The position numbers and the translations under genes are program-made. Shown here piece after piece: positions 1 through 5,255 of a DNA stretch of 5,255 nucleotides (the stretch's first letter is position 1; every line of letters starts with the position of its first letter). Origin of the DNA: Gammaproteobacteria bacterium (GTDB lineage Bacteria; Pseudomonadota; Gammaproteobacteria; QOAV01); NCBI GenBank assembly GCA_003972845.1, contig QOAV01000070.1:1-5255 (forward strand). Direction: 5' to 3'. The notes beneath the pieces are model-generated. The model was not told where the DNA came from. It made no database searches and saw only the letters and a list, made by a program, of their open reading frames with translations.

Positions 1-11
1 AGGAACTGATT

Positions 12-1451
12 ATGGAATTTCAAATACCCGATTTTGCTCCTGCCTATCCGGAAATCTTCCTGCTCTGCATGGCGGGCGCCGTATTGCTGCTGGATCTGTT
101 TTTTGGCGAGAAAATCAAGGGCCTCGCCTATACGGTCAGCATCGCCAGCCTGCTGGCCACTATCGCCCTGATTGTCGGTTCCACCCAGCAGGCGACCACT
201 TTCAACGGTATGTTTCTGCGGGACCTGATGGGCGATATACTGAAAATCGCCGTCCTGCTGTTCACCACCATGGTGTTCATCTATTCCCGCCTCTATCAGC
301 AGGACAGGGACATTTTCAAGGGTGAATACTTTGTTCTGGCGCTGACTGCCGTGCTGGGCATGATGGTGATGATTTCCGCCGGCAATATGCTGTTGCTGTA
401 TCTGGGACTGGAACTGCTTTCCCTGTCCATGTATTCGCTGATCGCCATGCGCCGCGATTCCCTATACGCCACCGAAGCGGCGATGAAATATTTCGTTCTC
501 GGAGCATTGGCCTCGGGCATTCTGCTGTATGGCATGTCAATGATATACGTGGCCACCGGCACGCTGGACCTGGCGCAAATACATGCGGCCATCAGCGCTG
601 GCGACAGCGCCAATCTGGTACTGGCGCTGGGGCTGGTTTTCGTAGTAGTCGCCATCGGCTTCAAGCTGGGCGCGGTGCCGTTTCACATGTGGGTGCCCGA
701 TGTCTACCAGGGTTCACCCACCAGCGTCACTTTGTTCCTGGGTTCGGCGCCGAAACTGGCGGCTTTCGCCATGCTCATGCGGTTGCTTGTGGGCGGACTG
801 GAAGCCATGTCGGATCAATGGCAGCAGATGCTCATCATACTGGCCCTGTTTTCCATCGGCTTCGGTAATATAGTCGCCATCGCCCAGACCAACATGAAAC
901 GCATGCTGGCTTACTCCGCCATCTCCCATGTCGGTTTTTTTCTGCTCGGCATGTTGACCGCGACCCGCGACGGCTACGCTGCCTCCATGTTCTACATTCT
1001 GGTTTACGGATTCATGACTCTGGGCAGTTTCGGCATGATACTGCTGCTCAGCAACAAAGACAGCGAATCCGACATGATTGCCAATTTCAAGGGTATGTTC
1101 AGCGCTCATCCGCTGTATGCCCTGGTCATGACCCTGCTCATGGTTTCCCTGGCCGGCATTCCGCCGCTGATCGGTTTCAATGCCAAGCTGGCAGTAATCA
1201 ATGCGCTGGTGGAGTCGCGGCTCTACTGGGTTGCGGTTGTCGCCGTATTGTTCTCGGTGGTGGGCGCGTTTTATTACCTGCGCATCGTCAAGCTTATGTT
1301 TTTTGACCCGCCCGAAGGGGAAGTCCAGCTCAACGGCGGCATGGAGATGCGCACCCTGCTGGTAGTCAACGGCCTGGCGCTGATCGTGGCCTTGCCCTGG
1401 ATCGGCTGGCTCATACAAATTTGCAATAGTGCACTCGCCCGATTGGCGTAA
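12..1451 (+). CDS. nuoN: NADH-quinone oxidoreductase subunit N (complex I, NuoN)
   Basis: Membrane subunit of respiratory complex I (NDH-1), one of the three antiporter-like subunits that couple NADH-to-quinone electron transfer to proton pumping across the inner membrane. The 479-aa product is close to the usual NuoN length and is hydrophobic throughout, with about 14 membrane segments (roughly 14-32, 38-56, 74-92, 104-144 as two, 160-180, 203-225, 240-260, 272-291, 298-316, 323-345, 368-390, 402-425, 447-467). Charged residues expected of the family's proton channel are present: E134 in LGLELLSLSMYSL, K159 in AAMKY, K218 in GFKLGAVPFHMWVPDVY, K248 in SAPKLAAF, K296 with H306 in NMKRMLAYSAISH, and K392 in GFNAKL. 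The ATG has AGGAA six bases upstream, at the first bases of the window. In nuo operons nuoN is normally last, after nuoM, which should lie just left of the window. No intrinsic terminator is visible after the stop. Identification is firm. Confidence 0.97.
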   Translation: MEFQIPDFAPAYPEIFLLCMAGAVLLLDLFFGEKIKGLAYTVSIASLLATIALIVGSTQQATTFNGMFLRDLMGDILKIAVLLFTTMVFIYSRLYQQDRDIFKGEYFVLALTAVLGMMVMISAGNMLLLYLGLELLSLSMYSLIAMRRDSLYATEAAMKYFVLGALASGILLYGMSMIYVATGTLDLAQIHAAISAGDSANLVLALGLVFVVVAIGFKLGAVPFHMWVPDVYQGSPTSVTLFLGSAPKLAAFAMLMRLLVGGLEAMSDQWQQMLIILALFSIGFGNIVAIAQTNMKRMLAYSAISHVGFFLLGMLTATRDGYAASMFYILVYGFMTLGSFGMILLLSNKDSESDMIANFKGMFSAHPLYALVMTLLMVSLAGIPPLIGFNAKLAVINALVESRLYWVAVVAVLFSVVGAFYYLRIVKLMFFDPPEGEVQLNGGMEMRTLLVVNGLALIVALPWIGWLIQICNSALARLA

Positions 1452-1499
1452 ATTTGCGCCCTTCATGCAGGATTATCCCACCTGAAATCAAAACAACAG

Positions 1500-1528
1500 T
1501 TGTAAAGCGCTCTGCTCCATCATAGAAT
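1500..1528 (+). promoter_or_regulatory. Sigma-70 promoter of the initiator tRNA gene
   Basis: A -35 hexamer TTGTAA (1500-1505) and a -10 hexamer TAGAAT (1523-1528) are separated by exactly 17 bp. They match the consensus at four and five of six positions. The bases after the -10 are GC-rich (GCGGCCGC, 1529-1536), the kind of discriminator that makes stable-RNA promoters sensitive to ppGpp and growth rate. A start near 1535 would give a leader of about 8 nt before the tRNA. Growth-rate control is inferred from the discriminator only. Confidence 0.7.
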
Positions 1529-1542
1529 GCGGCCGCACTTGG

Positions 1543-1619
<77 letters not shown>

Positions 1620-1630
1620 GAATAACAAGA

Positions 1631-1653
1631 CCCCGCTAAATGCGGGGTTTTTT
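1631..1653 (+). terminator. Rho-independent terminator after the tRNA gene
   Basis: A perfect six-bp stem, CCCCGC (1631-1636) and GCGGGG (1642-1647), encloses the loop TAAAT and is followed by six T residues (1648-1653). The preceding A1630 can add a pair with T1648. It begins 12 nt after the tRNA 3' end and should end most tRNA transcripts, so the rimP operon probably needs its own promoter or partial readthrough. Confidence 0.9.
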
Positions 1654-1669
1654 ATTGGATTCCATCGAG

Positions 1670-1699
1670 GGGTGTTTTGTTTTTCCGGCAAAACAACCC
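1670..1699. repeat. Imperfect inverted repeat upstream of rimP
   Basis: GGGTGTTTTG (1670-1679) faces CAAAACAACCC (1689-1699) with nine bases between them. Ten pairs form with one unpaired A (1695). The outer bases CGAG (1666-1669, so G1669 lies next to the repeat) and CTCG (1704-1707) could extend pairing past an unpaired TATA. It covers the -35 and spacer of the proposed rimP promoter, so it could be an operator-like site, or a hairpin in transcripts reading through from the tRNA. No protein-binding motif is recognised. Confidence 0.45.
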
Positions 1700-1705
1700 T
1701 ATACT
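1677..1705 (+). promoter_or_regulatory. Candidate promoter for rimP-nusA-infB
   Basis: TATACT (1700-1705) matches the sigma-70 -10 consensus at five of six positions. At 17 bp upstream lies TTGTTT (1677-1682), which keeps only the TTG of a -35 element. It is the best candidate in the 116 bp between the tRNA terminator and rimP. Transcription would start near 1712 and give a leader of about 58 nt that includes the 1731-1750 hairpin. The strong terminator just upstream supports the need for a promoter here. Confidence 0.5.
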
Positions 1706-1730
1706 CGACGGATTCAGTTGGGTTATACGC

Positions 1731-1750
1731 AAGTGGGCTACGGCCCACTT
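1731..1750 (+). promoter_or_regulatory. Leader hairpin with UACG tetraloop upstream of rimP
   Basis: A perfect 8-bp inverted repeat, AAGTGGGC (1731-1738) and GCCCACTT (1743-1750), closes the loop TACG. In RNA this is C(UACG)G, a member of the exceptionally stable UNCG tetraloop class. Only four T residues (1749-1752) overlap and follow the stem, so it is a weak terminator at best. It ends 19 nt before the rimP TTG and 9 nt before the Shine-Dalgarno sequence. Conserved rimP leader structures with attenuator-like properties have been described in gammaproteobacteria; membership in that group is inferred here. Possible roles are attenuation, transcript protection or control of ribosome access. 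Confidence 0.6.
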
Positions 1751-1769
1751 TTCAGTTGTGGAGGACAGT

Positions 1770-2225
1770 TTGGCAACAGGTAAAAACAATCTGGTTGATT
1801 TGCTGGAACCTGTTATCAACGACCTGGGTTACGAATTGCTGACGGTGGAGTATTCCGCAACCGGCAATCAATCCCTGCTGCGGGTCTATATCGATTCACC
1901 CGCTGGCATCAATGTCGATGATTGCGCCAGAACCAGCCGGGAAGTCAGCGCCATACTGGACGTCAATGACCCGGTATCCGGAAAGTATTTGCTGGAAGTG
2001 TCATCGCCGGGGGCTGATCGGCCATTGGTAAAAGCGGAGCATTTCGAAAGAGTGATCGGCGAGAGGATCAAGGTGAAAATGAAATTTCCGGTCATGGGGC
2101 GGCAGCGTTTTACCGGAAAACTGCAACAGCTGGATGGGTCGACGCTGGTGCTTGACGTGGATAATGAGGCGTATGATTTGCCTCTGGAAGATGTGGAAAA
2201 AGCCAATTTGGTGGCAGAATTTTAA
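1770..2225 (+). CDS. rimP: Ribosome maturation factor RimP
   Basis: Cytoplasmic factor that binds the free 30S subunit and helps its late assembly. The product is 151 aa when read from TTG 1770, against 150 in E. coli. Family landmarks in order are LLRVYID (36-42), GINVDDC (46-52) and YLLEVSSPGADRPL (73-86) in the N-terminal alpha/beta domain, then the small beta-barrel C-terminal domain ending KANLVAEF. The TTG start is chosen because GGAGGA (1760-1765) stands four bases before it and because the length fits the family. An in-frame GTG at 1758 would add four residues but has no ribosome site, and the frame open further upstream crosses the leader hairpin and promoter. It is first of a probable operon with nusA 26 bp downstream. 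Identity is firm; the start is likely. Confidence 0.96.
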   Translation: MATGKNNLVDLLEPVINDLGYELLTVEYSATGNQSLLRVYIDSPAGINVDDCARTSREVSAILDVNDPVSGKYLLEVSSPGADRPLVKAEHFERVIGERIKVKMKFPVMGRQRFTGKLQQLDGSTLVLDVDNEAYDLPLEDVEKANLVAEF

Positions 2226-2251
2226 TTGAGTCTATCAGTGAGCGAATTAAC

Positions 2252-3748
2252 GTGCAGCATAACGAAATATTGTTGATGGCGGACGCCGTTTCTCGTGAGA
2301 AGGGCATAGAGAAAGAAGAGATTTTCAAGGCGCTGGAAGCAGCGCTGGCGACTGCTACGCGTAAAAAAGACGGTGAAGACGTCGATATACGCGTATCCAT
2401 TTACCGTGACACCGGCGCCTACGATTCATTTCGCCGTTGGGAAGTGGTTGAAAGCGAAGAAGAAGTGGAATTTCCCGAACGCCAGATGACGCTGCAACAG
2501 GCGCAGGAAATTCAGCCGGAAATCCAGGTCGGCGAATTTATCGAGAAGCCGCTGGAGCCGGTGGAATTCGGCCGCATCGCAGCGCAGGCCGCGAAACAGG
2601 TCATCATGCAAAAAGTGCGTGAAGCTGAACGCGCTCGCGTAGTGGAAGAGTTTTCTGATCGCGAAGGTGAAATGGTAACCGGTGTGGTTAAACGTCTGGA
2701 ACGCGGTGACGTCATCGTTGATCTGGGCAGTACCGAAGCCATTTTGCGCAAATCACAAATGATTCCCCGTGAAGGATTGCGTCCCGGCGATCGCATTCGC
2801 GCTCTGCTGGTGGAAATCAGTTCTCTGGCCAGAGGCCCGCAGTTATCGCTGAGCCGAGTAGACCCGCAATTCCTCATCGAACTGTTCAAACTGGAAGTGC
2901 CGGAAGTCAGTGAAGGCCTGATTGAAATTCGCAGTGCAGCGCGGGATCCGGGATCCCGCGCCAAAATCACGGTACATTCACGCGACCCTAAAATTGACCC
3001 GGTTGGCGCCTGCGTCGGCATACGCGGCGCGCGTGTGCAAAGCGTTTCCAACGAGATTGCCGGTGAGCGTGTGGATATCATCAAGTGGTCGCCCGACAAT
3101 GCGCAATACATCATCAACGCTTTGTCGCCTGCCGAGGTGTTGTCCATACTGGTGGACGAAGACCTGGAAACCATGGACGTGATCGTGGACGAAACCCAGT
3201 TGTCCAAAGCCATCGGCCGCGGCGGACAAAACGTACGTTTGGCCTCCGATCTGACCGGCTGGCAGCTGAATATCATGTCGCCTGAACAGGCCAACGAAAA
3301 GCAGGCCGAGGAAAACGAAGGCATAATGAAACTGTTTTCCGGCAAACTGGATCTGGATGAAGACGTTGCCATGATCCTGGTGCAGGAAGGCTTTACCACC
3401 CTGGAAGAAGTGGCTTATGTGCCCAAGGCCGAAATGCTGGAAATCGAGGAATTCGACGAAGGTCTGGTCGATGAATTACGCAGCCGGGCGCGTGATGCCT
3501 TGCTGGTATCAGCCATTGCAACGGAAGAAGGCATCGCTTCTTCCGAGCCAGCGCAGGATTTGCTGGAAATGGAAGGCATGGATGAGCACACGGCTCACCT
3601 GCTTGCGAGCAACAGTATTGTCACCATGGAAGATCTGGCAGAGCAGTCAATTGATGAGTTGACCGAAATTGGCGGCATTGACGAAAAACGCGCCGCCGAG
3701 TTAATCATGACGGCGCGCAAGCCGTGGTTCGAGAACGAAGACGCCTGA
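2252..3748 (+). CDS. nusA: Transcription termination/antitermination factor NusA
   Basis: RNA polymerase-binding elongation factor that promotes pausing and intrinsic termination, and takes part in antitermination at rRNA operons. The 498-aa product (E. coli 495) shows the full domain series: polymerase-binding N-terminal domain (about 1-130, with FRRWEVV at 60-66 and [14 protein letters not shown] at 114-127), S1 domain (about 137-201), KH1 with GIRG at 256-259, KH2 with GRGG at 322-325, and two acidic repeats (about 362-418 and 434-490). The second acidic repeat is typical of gammaproteobacterial NusA, where it contacts the polymerase alpha C-terminal domain. The GTG start matches the family N-terminus (MQHNEIL...); the ribosome site is weak (GTGAG, 2238-2242, nine bases away). 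Low translation or coupling to rimP is possible. infB follows after 20 bp. Identity is firm. Confidence 0.98.
   Translation: MQHNEILLMADAVSREKGIEKEEIFKALEAALATATRKKDGEDVDIRVSIYRDTGAYDSFRRWEVVESEEEVEFPERQMTLQQAQEIQPEIQVGEFIEKPLEPVEFGRIAAQAAKQVIMQKVREAERARVVEEFSDREGEMVTGVVKRLERGDVIVDLGSTEAILRKSQMIPREGLRPGDRIRALLVEISSLARGPQLSLSRVDPQFLIELFKLEVPEVSEGLIEIRSAARDPGSRAKITVHSRDPKIDPVGACVGIRGARVQSVSNEIAGERVDIIKWSPDNAQYIINALSPAEVLSILVDEDLETMDVIVDETQLSKAIGRGGQNVRLASDLTGWQLNIMSPEQANEKQAEENEGIMKLFSGKLDLDEDVAMILVQEGFTTLEEVAYVPKAEMLEIEEFDEGLVDELRSRARDALLVSAIATEEGIASSEPAQDLLEMEGMDEHTAHLLASNSIVTMEDLAEQSIDELTEIGGIDEKRAAELIMTARKPWFENEDA
2939..2961. repeat. Perfect 11-bp-arm palindrome inside nusA
   Basis: The arm GCGCGGGATCC (2939-2949) is followed by one G and then its exact reverse complement (2951-2961). 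It encodes the conserved ARDPGSRA stretch before KH1 (NusA residues 230-237), so protein sequence plus G/C-ending codons can explain it. An RNA hairpin is possible only after opening inner pairs for the loop. No function is assigned. Confidence 0.6.
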
Positions 3749-3768
3749 GCGCGTCAAGAGAGTTTATT

Positions 3769-5255
3769 GTGGCGCAGACAACAATTAAGGTATTCGCTGA
3801 GCAGATAGGTATATCCACCGAAAAGCTGCTGACCCAGCTGGGCGCGGCCGGTATTCCCGGTAAAAAGGCCGGAGACAGTCTGTCGGATGAAGAAAAAATG
3901 TCCCTGCTGAGTTTCTTGCGCGGCGACGCCGAGCCTGCACAAGGCCGCAGCCGTGTCACCCTGAAACAACGCAAAACCAGTGAGCTGAAGGTCTCATCGC
4001 GCACCGGTTCCGCTCGTACGGTTCAGGTGCAGGTGAAAAAGAAACGCACCTTTGTCAAACGCAGCGCAGTGGAAGAAATTGAACAGAAAGAGGCGGAAGA
4101 AAAAGCCCGCCTGCAAGCCATTGAGGACGAAAAGAAAAAACAGGCCGAAGAGCAGGCTCGTCTGGCCAGGGAAGCGGAGGAAAAAGCCCGTGAGGCGGAA
4201 GCTCTCGCCAAACGTGAAGCAGAGGAAGCTGCAGCCGCTCAGGAAGCAGCTTTGAAGGCGCAGGCCGAAAACCAGGCCAGCGCAAAAAAGGCTCCCGCGC
4301 CCGAGAAAAAAACCGAACCGGTGCGCAAGAAAGCGGCGCCGGAACCAAAAACGGCAGACAAGAAACGCAAGCGCAGGGGCGGCGAACAACGGCTGCATCT
4401 GCGCGCCGGACAGCGCGGACGCAGAACCGGTGGTTTCGCCAAACGCACAGTCAAGACCAGCCTGCAGGATCACGTATTTGAAAAACCGGTGGCGCCCGTG
4501 GTGCGTGATGTTGCCATTCCCGAGACCATATCCGTGGGAGATCTGGCCGCCGCCATGCATGTGAAGGCCGCAGAAGTCATCAAGACCCTTATGGGCATGG
4601 GTTTCATGGCCACCATCAACCAGATGCTGGACCGCGACACGGCCACTCTGGTCGTGGAGGAAATGGGGCATGTGGCAAAAGAAGCCGCCCCCGATACACC
4701 GGAATCCCTGCTGGAAGAGGAAGAGCTGCAGGGAGAAACGACGCCGAGGGCTCCGGTAGTGACCGTGATGGGTCATGTGGATCATGGTAAAACATCGCTG
4801 CTTGATCATATCCGCAAGGCCAAGGTGGCCAGCGGCGAAGCCGGTGGTATCACTCAGCATATCGGCGCTTACAACGTGAAAACGTCTCATGGCGCCATCA
4901 CCTTTCTGGACACACCCGGGCACGAGGCATTCACCTCCATGCGTGCAAGGGGAGCAAGTGTCACAGACCTAGTCATATTGGTTGTGGCGGCAGACGATGG
5001 AGTCATGGCCCAGACAAGGGAGGCAATTGACCATGCAAGGGCAGCAGGTGTCCCCATAATCGTTGCCGTAAACAAGATAGACACCCTTAGTAGCTTAGGC
5101 GATGTTAAGGCTTGGATAGAAAAGGAAGTGAAAAAGGACGGCAGGTTAAAACGAAGGAAAATAATGGCAGACCCAAACTCTGTGGTCTTTGTAAGCGCCT
5201 TAGGAGGGCTAATTGGCAGAATGCTTGAAGATTGCGAGAAAAAAGGGATAGAGCA
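3769..5255 (+). CDS. infB: Translation initiation factor IF-2, 5' part (right edge partial, tail anomalous)
   Basis: GTPase that brings formyl-methionyl initiator tRNA to the 30S subunit and promotes subunit joining. The window encodes 495 codons with no stop; the full protein is typically 800-900 aa. In order: IF-2 N-terminal domain (about 1-53, [16 protein letters not shown]), the KKRTFVKR motif (91-98), a charged helical Glu/Lys/Ala/Arg linker (about 101-168), a basic segment, a second IF-2-N-type domain (about 250-300), then the G domain: G1 GHVDHGKTS (335-343), G2 region GGITQH (359-364), G3 DTPGH (381-385), G4 NKID (435-438). The linker is short, as G1 lies roughly 60 residues earlier than in E. 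coli. GTG 3769 has AGAGAG at 3757-3762 and stands 20 bp after nusA. From base 4948 codon use changes, and after residue 438 the sequence ceases to resemble IF-2. Identity is certain up to about residue 393; beyond that see the separate entry. Confidence 0.93.
   Translation, partial: MAQTTIKVFAEQIGISTEKLLTQLGAAGIPGKKAGDSLSDEEKMSLLSFLRGDAEPAQGRSRVTLKQRKTSELKVSSRTGSARTVQVQVKKKRTFVKRSAVEEIEQKEAEEKARLQAIEDEKKKQAEEQARLAREAEEKAREAEALAKREAEEAAAAQEAALKAQAENQASAKKAPAPEKKTEPVRKKAAPEPKTADKKRKRRGGEQRLHLRAGQRGRRTGGFAKRTVKTSLQDHVFEKPVAPVVRDVAIPETISVGDLAAAMHVKAAEVIKTLMGMGFMATINQMLDRDTATLVVEEMGHVAKEAAPDTPESLLEEEELQGETTPRAPVVTVMGHVDHGKTSLLDHIRKAKVASGEAGGITQHIGAYNVKTSHGAITFLDTPGHEAFTSMRARGASVTDLVILVVAADDGVMAQTREAIDHARAAGVPIIVAVNKIDTLSSLGDVKAWIEKEVKKDGRLKRRKIMADPNSVVFVSALGGLIGRMLEDCEKKGIE
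4948..5255 (+). other. Compositionally foreign, in-frame 3' segment of infB (possible chimeric join)
   Basis: The infB frame continues unbroken but codon use changes at the AGG for R394, just after the conserved GHEAFTSM stretch. About 102 codons contain five AGG and six ATA codons with several TTA codons, while the preceding 393 codons have about three AGG and three ATA. GC is about 44% over 5083-5255 by hand count, against about 60% over 4501-4560. Residues 394-438 still resemble an IF-2 G domain through NKID. Residues 439-495 do not match the IF-2 I remember: they lack the KPxAxPxRVKxEL and GGDT blocks and the GxGIDELL stretch after G5. A VSAL at 475-478 could be a G5 element at a roughly GTPase-like spacing. 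Possible causes are a mis-assembly joining two genomes in conserved sequence, a real mosaic gene, or a divergent GTPase. I favour mis-assembly. Confidence 0.6.

Noticed and set aside
714..1466. 250-codon minus-strand open frame opposite nuoN
   Set aside because: It is antisense to a clearly conserved membrane protein gene, its product is rich in His/Gln/Gly with no recognisable domain, and it arises from codon bias of the plus strand.
1493..1503. Short inverted repeat ACAAC/GTTGT upstream of the tRNA
   Set aside because: Only five pairs around one base, overlapping the -35; too short to set apart from chance.
1758..1760. GTG start for rimP four codons upstream of TTG
   Set aside because: No Shine-Dalgarno sequence precedes it, while GGAGGA stands correctly before TTG 1770.
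1677..1769. 31-codon upstream extension of rimP from TTG 1677
   Set aside because: It runs through the proposed promoter and the leader hairpin, has no ribosome site, and would exceed the family length.
2512..3399. 295-codon minus-strand open frame opposite nusA
   Set aside because: The Ser/Arg/Thr-rich translation is typical of an antisense shadow; nusA is intact and conserved across the whole stretch.
3994..4923. 309-codon minus-strand open frame opposite infB
   Set aside because: The Phe/Leu-rich product mirrors Glu/Lys codons of the IF-2 linker; no ribosome site or domain supports it.
4887..5084. 65-codon minus-strand frame across the composition change
   Set aside because: It is antisense to the conserved G domain codons of infB and shows no family features.
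5083..5255. Simple frameshift as cause of the odd IF-2 tail
   Set aside because: The other two plus frames meet TAG stops right after the transition, and neither gives recognisable IF-2 sequence; the GC and codon change also begins upstream, at 4948.

Overview
This window reads as a bacterial chromosome segment, most likely from a gammaproteobacterium. The grounds are close family resemblance to E. coli RimP, NusA and IF-2, a NusA with two C-terminal acidic repeats, and the gene order initiator tRNA-fMet, rimP, nusA, infB, which matches the E. coli metY-rimP-nusA-infB cluster. I cannot resolve order or genus. All supported genes lie on the plus strand.

Layout: nuoN (12-1451), the last subunit gene of a respiratory complex I operon, fills the left end. 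A 91-bp gap follows that holds a good sigma-70 promoter with a GC-rich discriminator. It drives the initiator tRNA gene (1543-1619), which is closed by a strong intrinsic terminator (1631-1653). A second intergenic stretch (1654-1769) holds a probable promoter inside an imperfect inverted repeat, then a perfect 8-bp hairpin with a UACG tetraloop in the rimP leader. After it come rimP (TTG start), nusA (GTG start) and infB (GTG start, running off the right edge), separated by only 26 and 20 bp and so probably co-transcribed.

Together the right-hand genes make core gene-expression factors: the tRNA that starts every protein, the factor that delivers it to the ribosome (IF-2), a 30S maturation factor (RimP), and the transcription elongation/termination factor NusA. 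NuoN belongs to energy metabolism, is only a neighbour, and appears separated from the rest by its own transcription arrangement.

The main anomaly is at the right end. From about base 4948 the infB frame stays open, but codon use changes abruptly (AGG, ATA, TTA) and GC drops from about 60% (hand count, 4501-4560) to about 44% (hand count, 5083-5255). After the G4 motif NKID (bases 5071-5082) the protein no longer looks like IF-2. The likeliest explanation is a chimeric join in conserved infB sequence near a contig end; a genuine mosaic gene is possible but less likely. I see no convincing new biological system, mobile element, CRISPR array or defence gene.
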